Source: Microbacterium sp. zg-Y625 (GTDB taxonomy: Bacteria; Actinomycetota; Actinomycetes; Actinomycetales; Microbacteriaceae). From it: DNA of 64,000 nt. The position numbers and the translations under genes were made by a program. The notes under the pieces are model-generated. The model was not told where the DNA came from. It ran no database searches and was given only the letters and a program-made list of their open reading frames with translations. The first letter of the stretch is position 1, and every line of letters starts with the position of its first letter. Where the stretch lies: positions 2,480,001 through 2,544,000 of the forward strand of contig NZ_CP126740.1 in the NCBI RefSeq assembly GCF_030246925.1. Direction: 5' to 3'. Shown here one piece after another: positions 53,945 to 62,166 of this stretch.

Positions 53945-54693
53945 GGCCGCCCGTTCCCTCGGGAGTCCGCGGATTCCGGATCGCCGACGTCGGGGGTTCC
54001 CGGATGGACGGTGACCGTTGCACCCTCTTCGCGCAGGTGGCCGACGTCGGAGAAGAGCGGCATCCGCCAGTCGTCGTCTGCGAAGTCGAGACGGGTCACC
54101 GAGGCGTTCAGCACCGGGTTGCCCGATGCGAACTCGAGGATCTCCTGCTCCTGCAGACGGCGCAGCAGCGACGCGATGAGCGTGACGATCGCATCGTGAG
54201 CGACGACGAGCGCCGACTCCTGCGGCGTGACGAGCAGGTCGGCGAGGAAGGAGCGCAGGCGAAGGGCGACGTCGGCCCACGATTCGCCGCCCGGGGGGCG
54301 GTGGTAGAACTTGCCGAGATGCCGTCGCCGCGCTGCCTCCTCGGGATGCAGCCGCGCCACTCCGCTGGTGGTGAGGAGGTCCAGGATGCCGAGCTCCCGG
54401 TCCCGCAGCCTCTCGTCGACGGCGACGGGTACGGGATCGTCGCCGAGCGCGATCGCGAGGGTCTGGCGGGCGCGCAGGTAGGGCGAGACCCAGAAGGACT
54501 CGACCTCGACGCGGTGCTCGGCGAGCCATTCGCCCAGCGCCGCGGCCTGCTGCTCGCCCGTCGGCGACAGCGGCACGTCGGAGTCGCGGATGTCCAGCGG
54601 TATGCGCTCGAGTCCCTCGCGTTCGGCGCGCGTCGCCGCGACGTTTCCCACGCTCTCACCGTGTCGTACGAGCCACAGAGTCTTCACCGGCAT
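53941..54693 (-). CDS. Histidine phosphatase family protein
   Basis: 250 residues. The catalytic RHG motif is at residues 9-12 (LVRHGESVGN), the second His in VVAHDAIVT (HD in place of the commoner HG), with Arg in SPYLRARQT and the acid in RDRELGILD. It probably removes phosphate from a sugar phosphate or similar compound; phosphoglycerate-mutase-like proteins are diverse and the substrate is unknown. It is directly upstream of nnrD with a 4-nt overlap, so one mRNA encodes both. Confidence 0.93.
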   Translation of the reverse strand: MPVKTLWLVRHGESVGNVAATRAEREGLERIPLDIRDSDVPLSPTGEQQAAALGEWLAEHRVEVESFWVSPYLRARQTLAIALGDDPVPVAVDERLRDRELGILDLLTTSGVARLHPEEAARRRHLGKFYHRPPGGESWADVALRLRSFLADLLVTPQESALVVAHDAIVTLIASLLRRLQEQEILEFASGNPVLNASVTRLDFADDDWRMPLFSDVGHLREEGATVTVHPGTPDVGDPESADSRGNGRP

Positions 54694-54738
54694 CCGCCCA
54701 CATTAGAACCTCCGGGGCCGCCGACGCGCGGGGGTTGC

Positions 54739-54771
54739 GGTGCGCCCGCGAGCACTGCACGCGGGCGCACC
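54739..54771. terminator. Strong hairpin between the DUF1269 and phosphatase genes
   Basis: ggtgcgcccgcg (54739-54750) pairs perfectly with cgcgggcgcacc (54760-54771), 12 bp, loop of nine. It lies 8 nt after the DUF1269 stop on the minus strand. No T-tract follows, so terminator function is likely but not certain. Confidence 0.6.
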
Positions 54772-54778
54772 ACGGCGT

Positions 54779-55309
54779 TTACTCGGTCGTGGCGGGAGCC
54801 GGCGTGCCGGCTGCGGCCTCTGCTGCGCCGAGGTCGCGAATGAGTTCCTGCTCGTCCTCATGGGACAGCGAGGTCTGAATGACCGTGCCGTGGAAGGGTG
54901 CCAGCGCCGATGCGAACTTGTCGGCAGTGAGCTTGGTGGCGTAGATCACGACGGCCGACTTGCCGGCCGAGACGGCCGATTGCACCCGACTGCGGAACTC
55001 CGAGTCCATACCGGCCTTGTCGAGGCCCGCGAACAAGGCTCCCACGAGTCCACCGACGACGAGTCCACCGACGGGCACGAAGAAGAGAATGCCGATGAGG
55101 GTGCCGAACAGGGCCCCGCCGAGAGCCCCGAAACCGATGTTCGCGATCCCGCCCGGGTACTCGACGCTCGTCTTGCCCTCGCTGTTGACCTTGACCAGCG
55201 CGAGGCCCGCGAGTTGCACCACCATGTCGCCCTGCAACTGCTGCACCGTGTTGTACGCCCCTTCGGCGTCGGGCTCGGAGTCGAAGGCGATAACGATCAG
55301 ATCAGCCAT
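54779..55309 (-). CDS. DUF1269 membrane protein
   Basis: 176 residues. It starts MADLIVIAFDSEPDAEGAYNTVQQLQ; a glycine-rich hydrophobic region at residues 54-95 (IGFGALGGALFGTLIGILFFVPVGGLVVGGLVGALF) could be one or two membrane hairpins, followed by a soluble part with VQSAVSAGKSAVVIYATKLTADK. This matches DUF1269, a family related to stress-induced membrane-active proteins of unknown role. It stands alone; the terminator hairpin is just downstream. Confidence 0.92.
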   Translation of the reverse strand: MADLIVIAFDSEPDAEGAYNTVQQLQGDMVVQLAGLALVKVNSEGKTSVEYPGGIANIGFGALGGALFGTLIGILFFVPVGGLVVGGLVGALFAGLDKAGMDSEFRSRVQSAVSAGKSAVVIYATKLTADKFASALAPFHGTVIQTSLSHEDEQELIRDLGAAEAAAGTPAPATTE

Positions 55310-55502
55310 GGGATTTGCCTACTTTGCGATCAGGCCACCCGCGACGTGCGCCGTGACGGGCGGCGTTCGGGATGCACCACCACATCGCTGATGCACGCTG
55401 TGCGGGCGACGCTACTGCGGGGATGCGGGTGCGACAAGGGGACCTGTTGCGCGAGCCGTGCGGGGAGGAGCATGGCCGCACGACGATGACAGGAGGACGA
55501 TC

Positions 55503-56558
55503 ATGAAGGCTCTCGTGTACCGCGGTGCAGGCGAGAAGGCGTGGCAGGAGGTGCCGGATCCGGTCATCACGAACGCGACGGATGCCATCGTCAGGATCGA
55601 CGCGACGACGATCTGCGGCACCGACCTGCACATCCTCAAGGGCGACGTCCCGGCCGTCACCGAGGGCCGCATCCTCGGCCATGAGGGCGTGGGGACGGTC
55701 ACCGAGATCGGTGCGGCGGTGGAGGGTCTCGCCGTCGGCGACCGCGTGATCATCTCGTGCATCAGCGCGTGCGGGCACTGCGCCTACTGCCGCAAGCAGG
55801 TGTACTCGCACTGCCTGGCACCGGAAGGCCAATCCGGCATCGGTTGGATCCTCGGGCACCTGATCGACGGCACGCAGGCCGAGTATGTGCGCATCCCCTA
55901 TGCCGAGAACTCGCTCTACAAGGTGCCTGCCACCGTGACCGACGCCGAGGCGATCCTCCTGTCGGACATCCTGCCGACCGGGCATGAGATCGGAGTACAG
56001 GCCGGCAAGGTCAAGGCCGGCGACGTCGTGGCCGTCATCGGTGCGGGACCCGTGGGGCTGGCGACCATCGCGACGGCAGGCCTCTACGGGCCGTCGCGCG
56101 TCATCGCGATGGACCTCGACGCCAACCGCATCGAGCAGGCCAGGCAGTTCGGCGCCACCGACGGAGTGCTGTCGTCGGATGCCGCCTGGCGCGACCAGGT
56201 CATGGCCCTGACCGACGGGCTCGGCGTCGACGTCGCCATCGAGGCCGTCGGCATACCCGCGACCTTCGCCGCGGCGCTGGACATCGTGCGTCCCGGCGGC
56301 GTCGTGGCCAACGTCGGCGTGCACGGCAAGCCCGTGGAGCTTCCGATCGACCGCCTGTGGATCGCCAACATCGCGATCACGATGGGGCTGGTGAACACCA
56401 ACACCACCGACACGCTGCTGAAACTCGTCGAACAGCACAAGCTTGAGGCATCCCTCTTCGTCACCCACGAGTTCACGCTCGATGAGATCGAGGAAGCATA
56501 CGACGTGTTCGGCCGCGCAGCGGAGACGAAGGCGCTGAAGGTCATGATCACCGCGTGA
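55503..56558 (+). CDS. Zinc-dependent alcohol dehydrogenase
   Basis: 351 residues. Catalytic zinc ligands Cys38 (TTICGTDLH), His60 and Glu61 (ILGHEGVG); structural zinc cysteines Cys90, Cys93, Cys96 and Cys104 (CISACGHCAYCRKQVYSHC); NAD-binding VVAVIGAGPVGLATIATAGLYG. The pattern matches the TDH/ADH group with broad alcohol substrates. GGAGGACGATC precedes ATG 55503. It has no obvious operon partner. Substrate unknown; alcohol or sugar-alcohol oxidation is possible. Confidence 0.95.
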   Translation: MKALVYRGAGEKAWQEVPDPVITNATDAIVRIDATTICGTDLHILKGDVPAVTEGRILGHEGVGTVTEIGAAVEGLAVGDRVIISCISACGHCAYCRKQVYSHCLAPEGQSGIGWILGHLIDGTQAEYVRIPYAENSLYKVPATVTDAEAILLSDILPTGHEIGVQAGKVKAGDVVAVIGAGPVGLATIATAGLYGPSRVIAMDLDANRIEQARQFGATDGVLSSDAAWRDQVMALTDGLGVDVAIEAVGIPATFAAALDIVRPGGVVANVGVHGKPVELPIDRLWIANIAITMGLVNTNTTDTLLKLVEQHKLEASLFVTHEFTLDEIEEAYDVFGRAAETKALKVMITA

Positions 56559-56681
56559 AGCGGCGGCGCGTGACGGGAGCGCCGGGTGGGCCGGGGCGCG
56601 CTCGTCGGGGGCACATGAGCACCCCATGCCGCCCGTGCACATCGTCGAATGAATGTCGGAGGGTCTCGGCACAATAGGGGC

Positions 56682-58025
56682 ATGCAGGATACGACTTATC
56701 TTCCCCCGGACGAAGCGGCCGCGCGTGCCATCGGTCGGCTGGGTGAGATCCTGCCCGACCTGATCGGGGTACGCGAGCAGATGGCGCGCCTGCAGGCCCA
56801 TGAGGCCCGACTCCTCGCCGCGACCGGCGGCATCGTCGAGGACTGGGTCGCCGATGCCGGCCTGCAGCGGCGCTCCGAAGCGGAGATGCCCCACCGCATC
56901 GCGGCGTCCGAAATCGCCGCGGCCTGGCGCGTCAGCGACCGAACCGTGCAACGCCAGATCGGTGACGCCACCACCCTCGTCAACGACTACCCCGCCACGT
57001 TCGCCTCGCTCGAGGCAGGCCGCATCTCCGCCGCCCACGTCCGCGTCATCATCGGCAACGGAACGATCATCTCGCGCGCCGAACTGCGCTCCGAGTACGA
57101 AGCGGCGATTCTGCCCTACGCCGAGAGCGAGGCTGCCAGCCGGCTCGGCCCGATCGCCCGACTCCGGGCGCAGTGGTACTCCGACACCACGGTCGACGAG
57201 CGGCACCAGCAGGCCCGGCTGCGACGCGCTGTGTCGGTGACAGACCTCGACGACGGCATGGCCGAGCTCATCGCGGTGCTCCCCGCCCCGCTCGCCCACG
57301 GTGCCTTCGACCGCCTCTCACAGATCGCCCGCCTCGCCCAGAACGCCCGCACCACCGGCGACGACAACACTCTGCTCTCCCACGAAGACCTTCACCCCGA
57401 TGCGGTGCCCGACACCCGTGACCTCAACGAGCTGCGCGCCGACATCCTCTCCGACCTGCTCCTGACGGGGGCGCCATCGTCGGTGGACGCCCCTGACGGC
57501 GGGCTTCACGCGATCCGCGGCACCGTGCAGGTCACCGTCCCCGTCCTCACCCTCATCGGCGGCAACGTCACCGATCCGTTCGACGCGACCACCCTCGCCG
57601 GGCACGGCCCCATCGACAGCGCCACCGCGGTGGCCCTGGCGGCGGGCGCCCCCGGCTGGGACCGCATCCTCACCCACCCCATCACCGGCAGCGTCCTCGG
57701 CGTCGACCGCTATCGCCCTTCAGAGGAGATGCGCCGCTACCTGCGGGTCCGCGACGAACACTGCCGGTTTCCCGCCTGCCGCATCCCCGCCCGACTCTGT
57801 GACATCGACCACAACATCGCCCACGCGCACGGTGGACCCACGCACGTCTGCAATCTCGCCCACTTCTGCGAACGACACCACACCGGCAAGCACCACTCCA
57901 CGTGGAAAGTGCGACAACTCCCCGGGGGCGTCCTGGAGTGGACCTCTCCGACGGGGCGCGTCTACATCGACCGCCCCGTCAGCCAGATCGCCTTCGCCAC
58001 CGAGCCCGAGGACGCGCCCTTCTGA
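56682..58025 (+). CDS. DUF222/HNH endonuclease-domain protein
   Basis: 447 residues of the type common in actinobacteria as the 13E12-like family: a DUF222 helical N-terminal half (AEMPHRIAASEIAAAWRVSDRTVQRQ), then a C-terminal HNH nuclease with CRFPACRIPARLCDIDHNIAHAHGGPTHVCNLAHFCERHHTGKH, which holds the Cys pairs and catalytic His. The start is taken as ATG 56682 because CACAAT lies about seven nt before it, fitting a leaderless mRNA. It may be part of a mobile or selfish family, but no repeats or integrase are adjacent. It stands next to the tRNA pair. Confidence 0.9.
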   Translation: MQDTTYLPPDEAAARAIGRLGEILPDLIGVREQMARLQAHEARLLAATGGIVEDWVADAGLQRRSEAEMPHRIAASEIAAAWRVSDRTVQRQIGDATTLVNDYPATFASLEAGRISAAHVRVIIGNGTIISRAELRSEYEAAILPYAESEAASRLGPIARLRAQWYSDTTVDERHQQARLRRAVSVTDLDDGMAELIAVLPAPLAHGAFDRLSQIARLAQNARTTGDDNTLLSHEDLHPDAVPDTRDLNELRADILSDLLLTGAPSSVDAPDGGLHAIRGTVQVTVPVLTLIGGNVTDPFDATTLAGHGPIDSATAVALAAGAPGWDRILTHPITGSVLGVDRYRPSEEMRRYLRVRDEHCRFPACRIPARLCDIDHNIAHAHGGPTHVCNLAHFCERHHTGKHHSTWKVRQLPGGVLEWTSPTGRVYIDRPVSQIAFATEPEDAPF

Positions 58026-58086
58026 CGTCGCCGGCCGCCCGCCTCAGCCGAGCAACCGTGCCGCCGTGATCCGCGCACCTACGAAG

Positions 58087-58110
58087 AAAGCCCCGGGGAT
58101 CCGGGGCTTT
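58087..58110. terminator. Terminator downstream of the HNH gene and the tRNA pair
   Basis: aaagccccgg (58087-58096) pairs perfectly with ccggggcttt (58101-58110), loop ggat. T-rich ctcttct follows on the plus strand and A-rich ttcgtaggtg the other way. Serves the HNH gene on the plus strand and the tRNA transcript on the minus. Confidence 0.75.
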
Positions 58111-58118
58111 CTCTTCTG

Positions 58119-58192
58119 TAGCAGGAGCGGGGTTCGAACCCGCGACCTCACGATTATGAGTCGTGCGCTCTCACCAACTGAGCTACCCTGCC
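58119..58192 (-). tRNA. metT: tRNA-Met (anticodon CAT)
   Basis: 74 nt on the minus strand. Acceptor ggcaggg pairs with tcctgct with G-T wobble pairs at both ends; D-arm agctcagttggtgagagc, anticodon loop ctCATaa, T-arm gcggg/cccgc with loop ttcgaac, discriminator A. The anticodon stem and loop match elongator methionine tRNA; a lysidine-modified isoleucine tRNA with the same anticodon cannot be strictly excluded. No CCA is encoded. Confidence 0.95.
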
Positions 58193-58215
58193 GCGTGCAT
58201 CCGGTGGATGCTGCG

Positions 58216-58287
58216 AGCCCCGAGTCAGGATTGAACTGACGACCCCTTCCTTACCATGGAAGTGCTCTGCCACTGAGCTATCGGGGC
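58216..58287 (-). tRNA. thrT: tRNA-Thr (anticodon GGT)
   Basis: 72 nt on the minus strand. Acceptor gccccga/tcggggc closes fully; anticodon loop atGGTaa in the stem cttcc/ggaag; T-arm gtcag/ctgac with loop ttcaatc; discriminator T. It is upstream of tRNA-Met by 23 nt in the same direction, the thrT-metT order known from other actinobacteria. Confidence 0.97.
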
Positions 58288-58352
58288 GTGCTGCCTGCAA
58301 GCAGGCAACTAGAAGAGGATATCAGAGCCGCGGCGTGCTCTGAAACGCGAGC

Positions 58353-59786
58353 TCATCCCGCCGTGTGCTCGTGCATCCATTCCAGGGGGTCCACCTTCGT
58401 CGTCCCGTTCTGCCACACCTCGAAGTGCAGGTGCGCGCCGAACGAGTATCCCGTGTCGCCGACCGTGCCCAGCACGTCGCCCACCTTGACGGTGTCGCCC
58501 ACCTTCACCCGGAGCGAGCCGTATTCCATGTGCGCGTAGTGGCTGGAAACGAGCTCGCCGTCGATGACGTGGTCCACGACGACGTGCACGCCGAACAAAC
58601 CGCCGGCCTCAGTCGCGATGCGCACGGTGCCGTCGGCGATCGAGTGGATCTCCGCTCCGGCGCCCGGCACGAAGTCGACGCCGTGGTGCATGGAGCCGTC
58701 GCGCATCTGGAACCCCCAGGTGTAGGGCACGCCGACGGGGAACGGCCACTGCACGGGCGAGTTCGGGTTGTTCAGGAACGAGTTGTCGAAATTGCGAACG
58801 CCCGAGCCCGCCGCCAGGTCGGCCATCGTCGCGGTCGAGTACGTCTCGGAGCGTGCGAGGTCCACGCTCTCCGTGGAGGCCGATGAGACGAACGCCTGGA
58901 TCTCCTCGTCTTCCCCTGCGGGGGAAGCAGCAGCCGCCAGCGACGTCGTTGCGGCGGCACCGGACGTGCGGTCGGCAACCGTCGTCAGCGCTCCGGCCGG
59001 GGTGGTCAGGCCGACCGCGAGCAGGCCGACCACGCTCATCGCTCCGAGGGACACGGATGCCGTCGCGAGCCGCCTGCGGGCCGACGCCCAGCGCGGCGCG
59101 CGTGCGGCGTCGACCGTGTCGACAACGGTCGCGGGGCGGGGACGCTGTGGCGCCACTGCGGTCGGCGCGGCATGCGCCACACCCTCGGAGCAGAACAGCT
59201 GCACCGCCCGTTCGAACGCGTCGGCCGCGAGCTCGCGCGACCCGGATGCACCACCCGCGTCGGACGCCCTGTCCGCGTCGCCGACGTGCACGGCGGGCGC
59301 TTCGGGGGCCATATTCGGCGCCGAGGTGTGCGCTGAGGGCGCGGACGGCCGCGAGGCTGCGCGACGGGCCCGCCGCGAGGTCGGGGCGGTGACCGTCGCC
59401 ACCGTGCATGTCGTCGGGGTGGATGCCGCGGCGGACGACTCGGCGCCGTCGTGGACGTCGCCGATCACGGCGGCGGTGTTCGCCAGCGCGACCGGCAGCT
59501 GCGCGGCTGCGGCGGCGACCATGAAGACGGCCAGCTCCGCGGCCTGCGTCTGCGCGGCATCCGCCGTCGCGACCTCGGGCGAGCGCCCGCTCGGGGCGGC
59601 ATCCCCTGCGGGGTTCGCTGCAGGGGCCTCATCGACGGGCGCCTTCTGCGCGTCGGCACGCTGGGCGGCGCGGCGGCGCAGCTCAGCGCGGGTCAGCGCG
59701 GGCTCCGGCTGCGGCGCAGGCGTGATGACGGTACGGCTGGAGCGGCGCAGAGGCGCGGCAACGGCCGTTGGGGCGTCGAGGGTCAA
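58353..59786 (-). CDS. M23-family (LytM-type) peptidoglycan peptidase
   Basis: 477 residues. A long low-complexity cytoplasmic part (about residues 1-235, Ala/Pro/Thr-rich) leads to one transmembrane helix near 240-268, then an extracellular linker and the M23 domain at about 345-470. Zinc ligands are complete: HxxxD at 367-371 (HHGVDF) and HxH at 452-454 (AHLHFEVW). It probably cleaves peptide cross-links in the cell wall. It starts with TTG 59786; no better start exists. An MtrA-like direct repeat lies 88-103 nt upstream, consistent with cell-cycle or stress control. Confidence 0.93.
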   Translation of the reverse strand: MTLDAPTAVAAPLRRSSRTVITPAPQPEPALTRAELRRRAAQRADAQKAPVDEAPAANPAGDAAPSGRSPEVATADAAQTQAAELAVFMVAAAAAQLPVALANTAAVIGDVHDGAESSAAASTPTTCTVATVTAPTSRRARRAASRPSAPSAHTSAPNMAPEAPAVHVGDADRASDAGGASGSRELAADAFERAVQLFCSEGVAHAAPTAVAPQRPRPATVVDTVDAARAPRWASARRRLATASVSLGAMSVVGLLAVGLTTPAGALTTVADRTSGAAATTSLAAAASPAGEDEEIQAFVSSASTESVDLARSETYSTATMADLAAGSGVRNFDNSFLNNPNSPVQWPFPVGVPYTWGFQMRDGSMHHGVDFVPGAGAEIHSIADGTVRIATEAGGLFGVHVVVDHVIDGELVSSHYAHMEYGSLRVKVGDTVKVGDVLGTVGDTGYSFGAHLHFEVWQNGTTKVDPLEWMHEHTAG

Positions 59787-59840
59787 ATCGGGGGCTCTCG
59801 GGTCGGCCGCTCGGGGGACGAGGGACGTCTTCGGGTGGGG

Positions 59841-59890
59841 GGTGACGTCACCTTTGTCATTCGGGTGAGAAAAGTAACGATCGGGTAAAC
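59841..59890 (-). promoter_or_regulatory. M23 peptidase promoter region with MtrA-like direct repeat and a palindrome
   Basis: Plus-strand GTAAC (59874-59878) and GTAAA (59885-59889) are separated by six bases, the arrangement of MtrA sites at actinobacterial cell-wall hydrolase genes. A perfect 12-bp palindrome ggtgacgtcacc at 59841-59852 lies closer to the gene. A possible -10, TAGTGT on the minus strand, lies just outside the repeat (near 59891-59896). Confidence 0.5.
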
Positions 59891-59925
59891 ACTACCCCGC
59901 CCAGACGTGGAATGCCAGGTCGCGT

Positions 59926-60759
59926 TCAGCCCGCTGCGGGAGTCGTCGCATTGTCCTCGTGGGTATCGGCGAAAATGATCGCCGAAAGCCTGGCAACGAG
60001 TTCGGCGTTGCCCGCGATCGTCATCTCTCGGGTGGGTGCGCCGCCCGGCGCCCCCGCGGCGACCCCGCCGGCCTCTTCGACCAGCAGGACCCCGGCGGCG
60101 TGGTCCCACGGGTGCAGTCCGCGCTCGAAGTATCCGTCCAGGCGCCCCGCGGCGACGTAAGCCAGATCGAGCGACGCCGCGCCGATGCGGCGGATGTCGC
60201 GCGCGAGCGGCATGACCCGCCCGAGCAGCTCGAGCTGAGCGGCGTGGGTGGCCGGGTCATAGCCGAATCCGGTGCCCAGCAGAGATCCCGCCGGATTCAG
60301 TACCCCGTTCACCTGCAGCCGCTGCCCTCCCACCCAGGCGCCCTCGCCGCGCACGACGTGGAACAGCTCGCCCAGCGCCGGGGCGTGGACCACCCCCGCG
60401 AGTGCCTGCCACGTACGGGGCTCGGGTCGGCCGGAGACCGCGGCGATGCTGACGGCGTAAGAGGGGATGCCGTAGGCGTAGTTCACGGTGCCGTCGATGG
60501 GATCCACGACCCACGTGATGCCGGTGCTGCCCTCGTCCGCCGCGCTCTCCTCGCCGAGGAACCCGTCCCCCGGCCGGGCGGCGGCGATCCGGTCCCGGAT
60601 CAGGTTCTCCACCTCACGGTCGGCCTCGGTGACGATGTCGGCGAGCGCGGACTTGCTCGCCGCGATCGACACCCCCTGTTCTCGGCGTCGGCGCGCGAGC
60701 GCACCCGCCTCCTGGGCGATGTCGACGGCGAGTGCTCCCAGTTCCTGCTGCAGGCTCAT
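59926..60759 (-). CDS. Inositol monophosphatase family protein
   Basis: 277 residues. The metal-binding motifs of the family are complete: EADREVENLIRDRI, GFLGEESA, WVVDPIDGTVNYAYG and HPWDHAAGVLLVEEAGG. It hydrolyses a phosphomonoester such as inositol 1-phosphate, histidinol phosphate or fructose 1,6-bisphosphate. The SDR and ribokinase near 62-64 kb suggest sugar phosphate metabolism nearby but no direct link. ATG 60759 follows GGAGCGC. Confidence 0.94.
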   Translation of the reverse strand: MSLQQELGALAVDIAQEAGALARRRREQGVSIAASKSALADIVTEADREVENLIRDRIAAARPGDGFLGEESAADEGSTGITWVVDPIDGTVNYAYGIPSYAVSIAAVSGRPEPRTWQALAGVVHAPALGELFHVVRGEGAWVGGQRLQVNGVLNPAGSLLGTGFGYDPATHAAQLELLGRVMPLARDIRRIGAASLDLAYVAAGRLDGYFERGLHPWDHAAGVLLVEEAGGVAAGAPGGAPTREMTIAGNAELVARLSAIIFADTHEDNATTPAAG

Positions 60760-60842
60760 GCGCTCCACGCTACGCGCACGCCGAGCGTCGCCTCTCTCAC
60801 GTCAGGTCCGCGCACGTGTCGTCGACCGTCCGCGTGTCGGCC

Positions 60843-61943
60843 TCAAGGGCGCGGGGGCAGGGGCGGGCGCGGCGGCACCGGCGGGAAGCCGTCGGCGTCG
60901 GGCGCGGGAGCAGCGGCATCCTGCCCCTCGATCGTGGGCTGTTCGGCCGCTCGGGTCGACGGGCGCGTCTCTTCGGACGGCCGGTCGTCCTCGACCCCCG
61001 GCTGCTCGCGCAGCACCGCGCCCGCGGGCGCGTGATCCTCGGGCTGCGGCTGCGCCTGCTGCGGCGTCGGCCAGCCGGCGCTCTCCTCGGGGGCGGGCTG
61101 AGCGGTGTACCCCTCGTACGCCGGCGGCGGTGTGATCGCCTGCGGGCCGGGGGCTGCGGCGTAGTGCTGCTGCGCATAGGTGGGGTGACCGGTGTAGTAC
61201 GCGTTCCAGTCGGGCGAGCCGTCGGGCATGACCGGCAGCGGCGTGAAGCCGTCGGCGTACGTGGGCCACTGCGGGACCTGCGGCTGCGCCTGCGCTGCAG
61301 CGTGGACCGCCGCCTTGGGACGCTCTCGCTTCGGCGCGAAGAGCACATTCACGAGCGGGACGAGCGCGGTGCCGACGGCCGCCAGAATGGCCAGGGCGAC
61401 GACGATGCGCCAGTAGATCGCCTCGAAATCGAGGTAGTCCGACAGCATGAGCGGCACCACCAGCATGACGGCCAGGATGACGACGAGAGCGATGGTGACA
61501 TACGTCACGATCGTGGTGAAGCTCGTCGTGTAGCGGGCGTGCGCCTTGGTGAACAGTCGCACGTGCAGCAGTGCCAACTGCAGGATCAACACGATCAGCA
61601 GGAATCGGAAGAACCGGTCGACCCCGACTCCGAAGTAGCGGTCCGGCTCCGGCATCCAGATCATGAACGCGCCGATCAGCAGCGTGACGACCCAGGTGGC
61701 CATGCTCGCCAGCGCGAACCAGGCCGGACGGCTGGGCGCCAGTCGGGCCTCGAGGATCGCGACGCCGGCGAAGCCCGCCAGCAGCAGGATGGTGAGGAAC
61801 GCACGAGCGACGAGCCGCTCCTCCGGACCGAACAGCACCCAGACGACGCAGACGAGCGCCGCGGCGATCAGGGCGCCGATCGCGACCCAGATTGCGGCGC
61901 GCAGCAGCTTGGCGGAAGCGGGGCTGGTGATGGGCTGGGTCAT
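60843..61943 (-). CDS. Hypothetical six-helix membrane protein with Pro/Gln-rich tail
   Basis: 366 residues. The first 210 residues contain about six hydrophobic segments (LLRAAIWVAIGALIAAALVCVVWVLF first); the rest, about 155 residues, is a hydrophilic Pro-, Gln- and Tyr-rich cytoplasmic or extracytoplasmic tail with patterns such as YAQQHYAAAPGPQAI and PPVPPRPPLPPRP. No enzymatic motif and no recognised family. GAGGACCGACG precedes ATG 61943. The gene is divergent from the SDR gene with a 223-nt promoter region between. Confidence 0.8.
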   Translation of the reverse strand: MTQPITSPASAKLLRAAIWVAIGALIAAALVCVVWVLFGPEERLVARAFLTILLLAGFAGVAILEARLAPSRPAWFALASMATWVVTLLIGAFMIWMPEPDRYFGVGVDRFFRFLLIVLILQLALLHVRLFTKAHARYTTSFTTIVTYVTIALVVILAVMLVVPLMLSDYLDFEAIYWRIVVALAILAAVGTALVPLVNVLFAPKRERPKAAVHAAAQAQPQVPQWPTYADGFTPLPVMPDGSPDWNAYYTGHPTYAQQHYAAAPGPQAITPPPAYEGYTAQPAPEESAGWPTPQQAQPQPEDHAPAGAVLREQPGVEDDRPSEETRPSTRAAEQPTIEGQDAAAPAPDADGFPPVPPRPPLPPRP

Positions 61944-62020
61944 CGTCGGTCCTCTCCCGCGGCGCGACACCGCGGCATCCCCCCATCCTGACATGCGACG
62001 AGCGCGCAGGCCACGAGACG

Positions 62021-62113
62021 TATAATGCCGCGCCCGGCGCGTGGGCGCATTCTCTCCGGCCGCCACGCCGTCGCGCAGCGCATAGGAAAGGGATAGAGTG
62101 TGGTCAGACCACA
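62021..62113 (+). promoter_or_regulatory. Promoters and FadR-type operator before the SDR gene
   Basis: A perfect TATAAT (62021-62026) and a second -10-like TAGAGT (62094-62099) face the SDR gene. TGTGGTC-A-GACCACA at 62099-62113 is a perfect palindrome whose core TGGTCAGACCA fits the GntR/FadR-subfamily consensus TGGTnnnACCA. It overlaps the expected start of the second promoter, so it would repress. No FadR-type gene is visible in the window. Confidence 0.6.
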
Positions 62114-62166
62114 GGCCAGCTGCGTAGACGACAACTGCGAACTGACCCATCACGAAGGGATACATC

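Noticed and set aside
56559..58110. Insertion sequence or transposon around the HNH gene
   Set aside because: No transposase, inverted terminal repeats or target duplication are visible; only the gene family hints at mobility.
59787..59930. c-di-AMP (ydaO) riboswitch before the M23 peptidase gene
   Set aside because: These riboswitches often precede wall hydrolase genes, but the leader from the likely promoter is only about 100 nt and lacks the conserved ydaO core; the MtrA-like repeat explains the region better.
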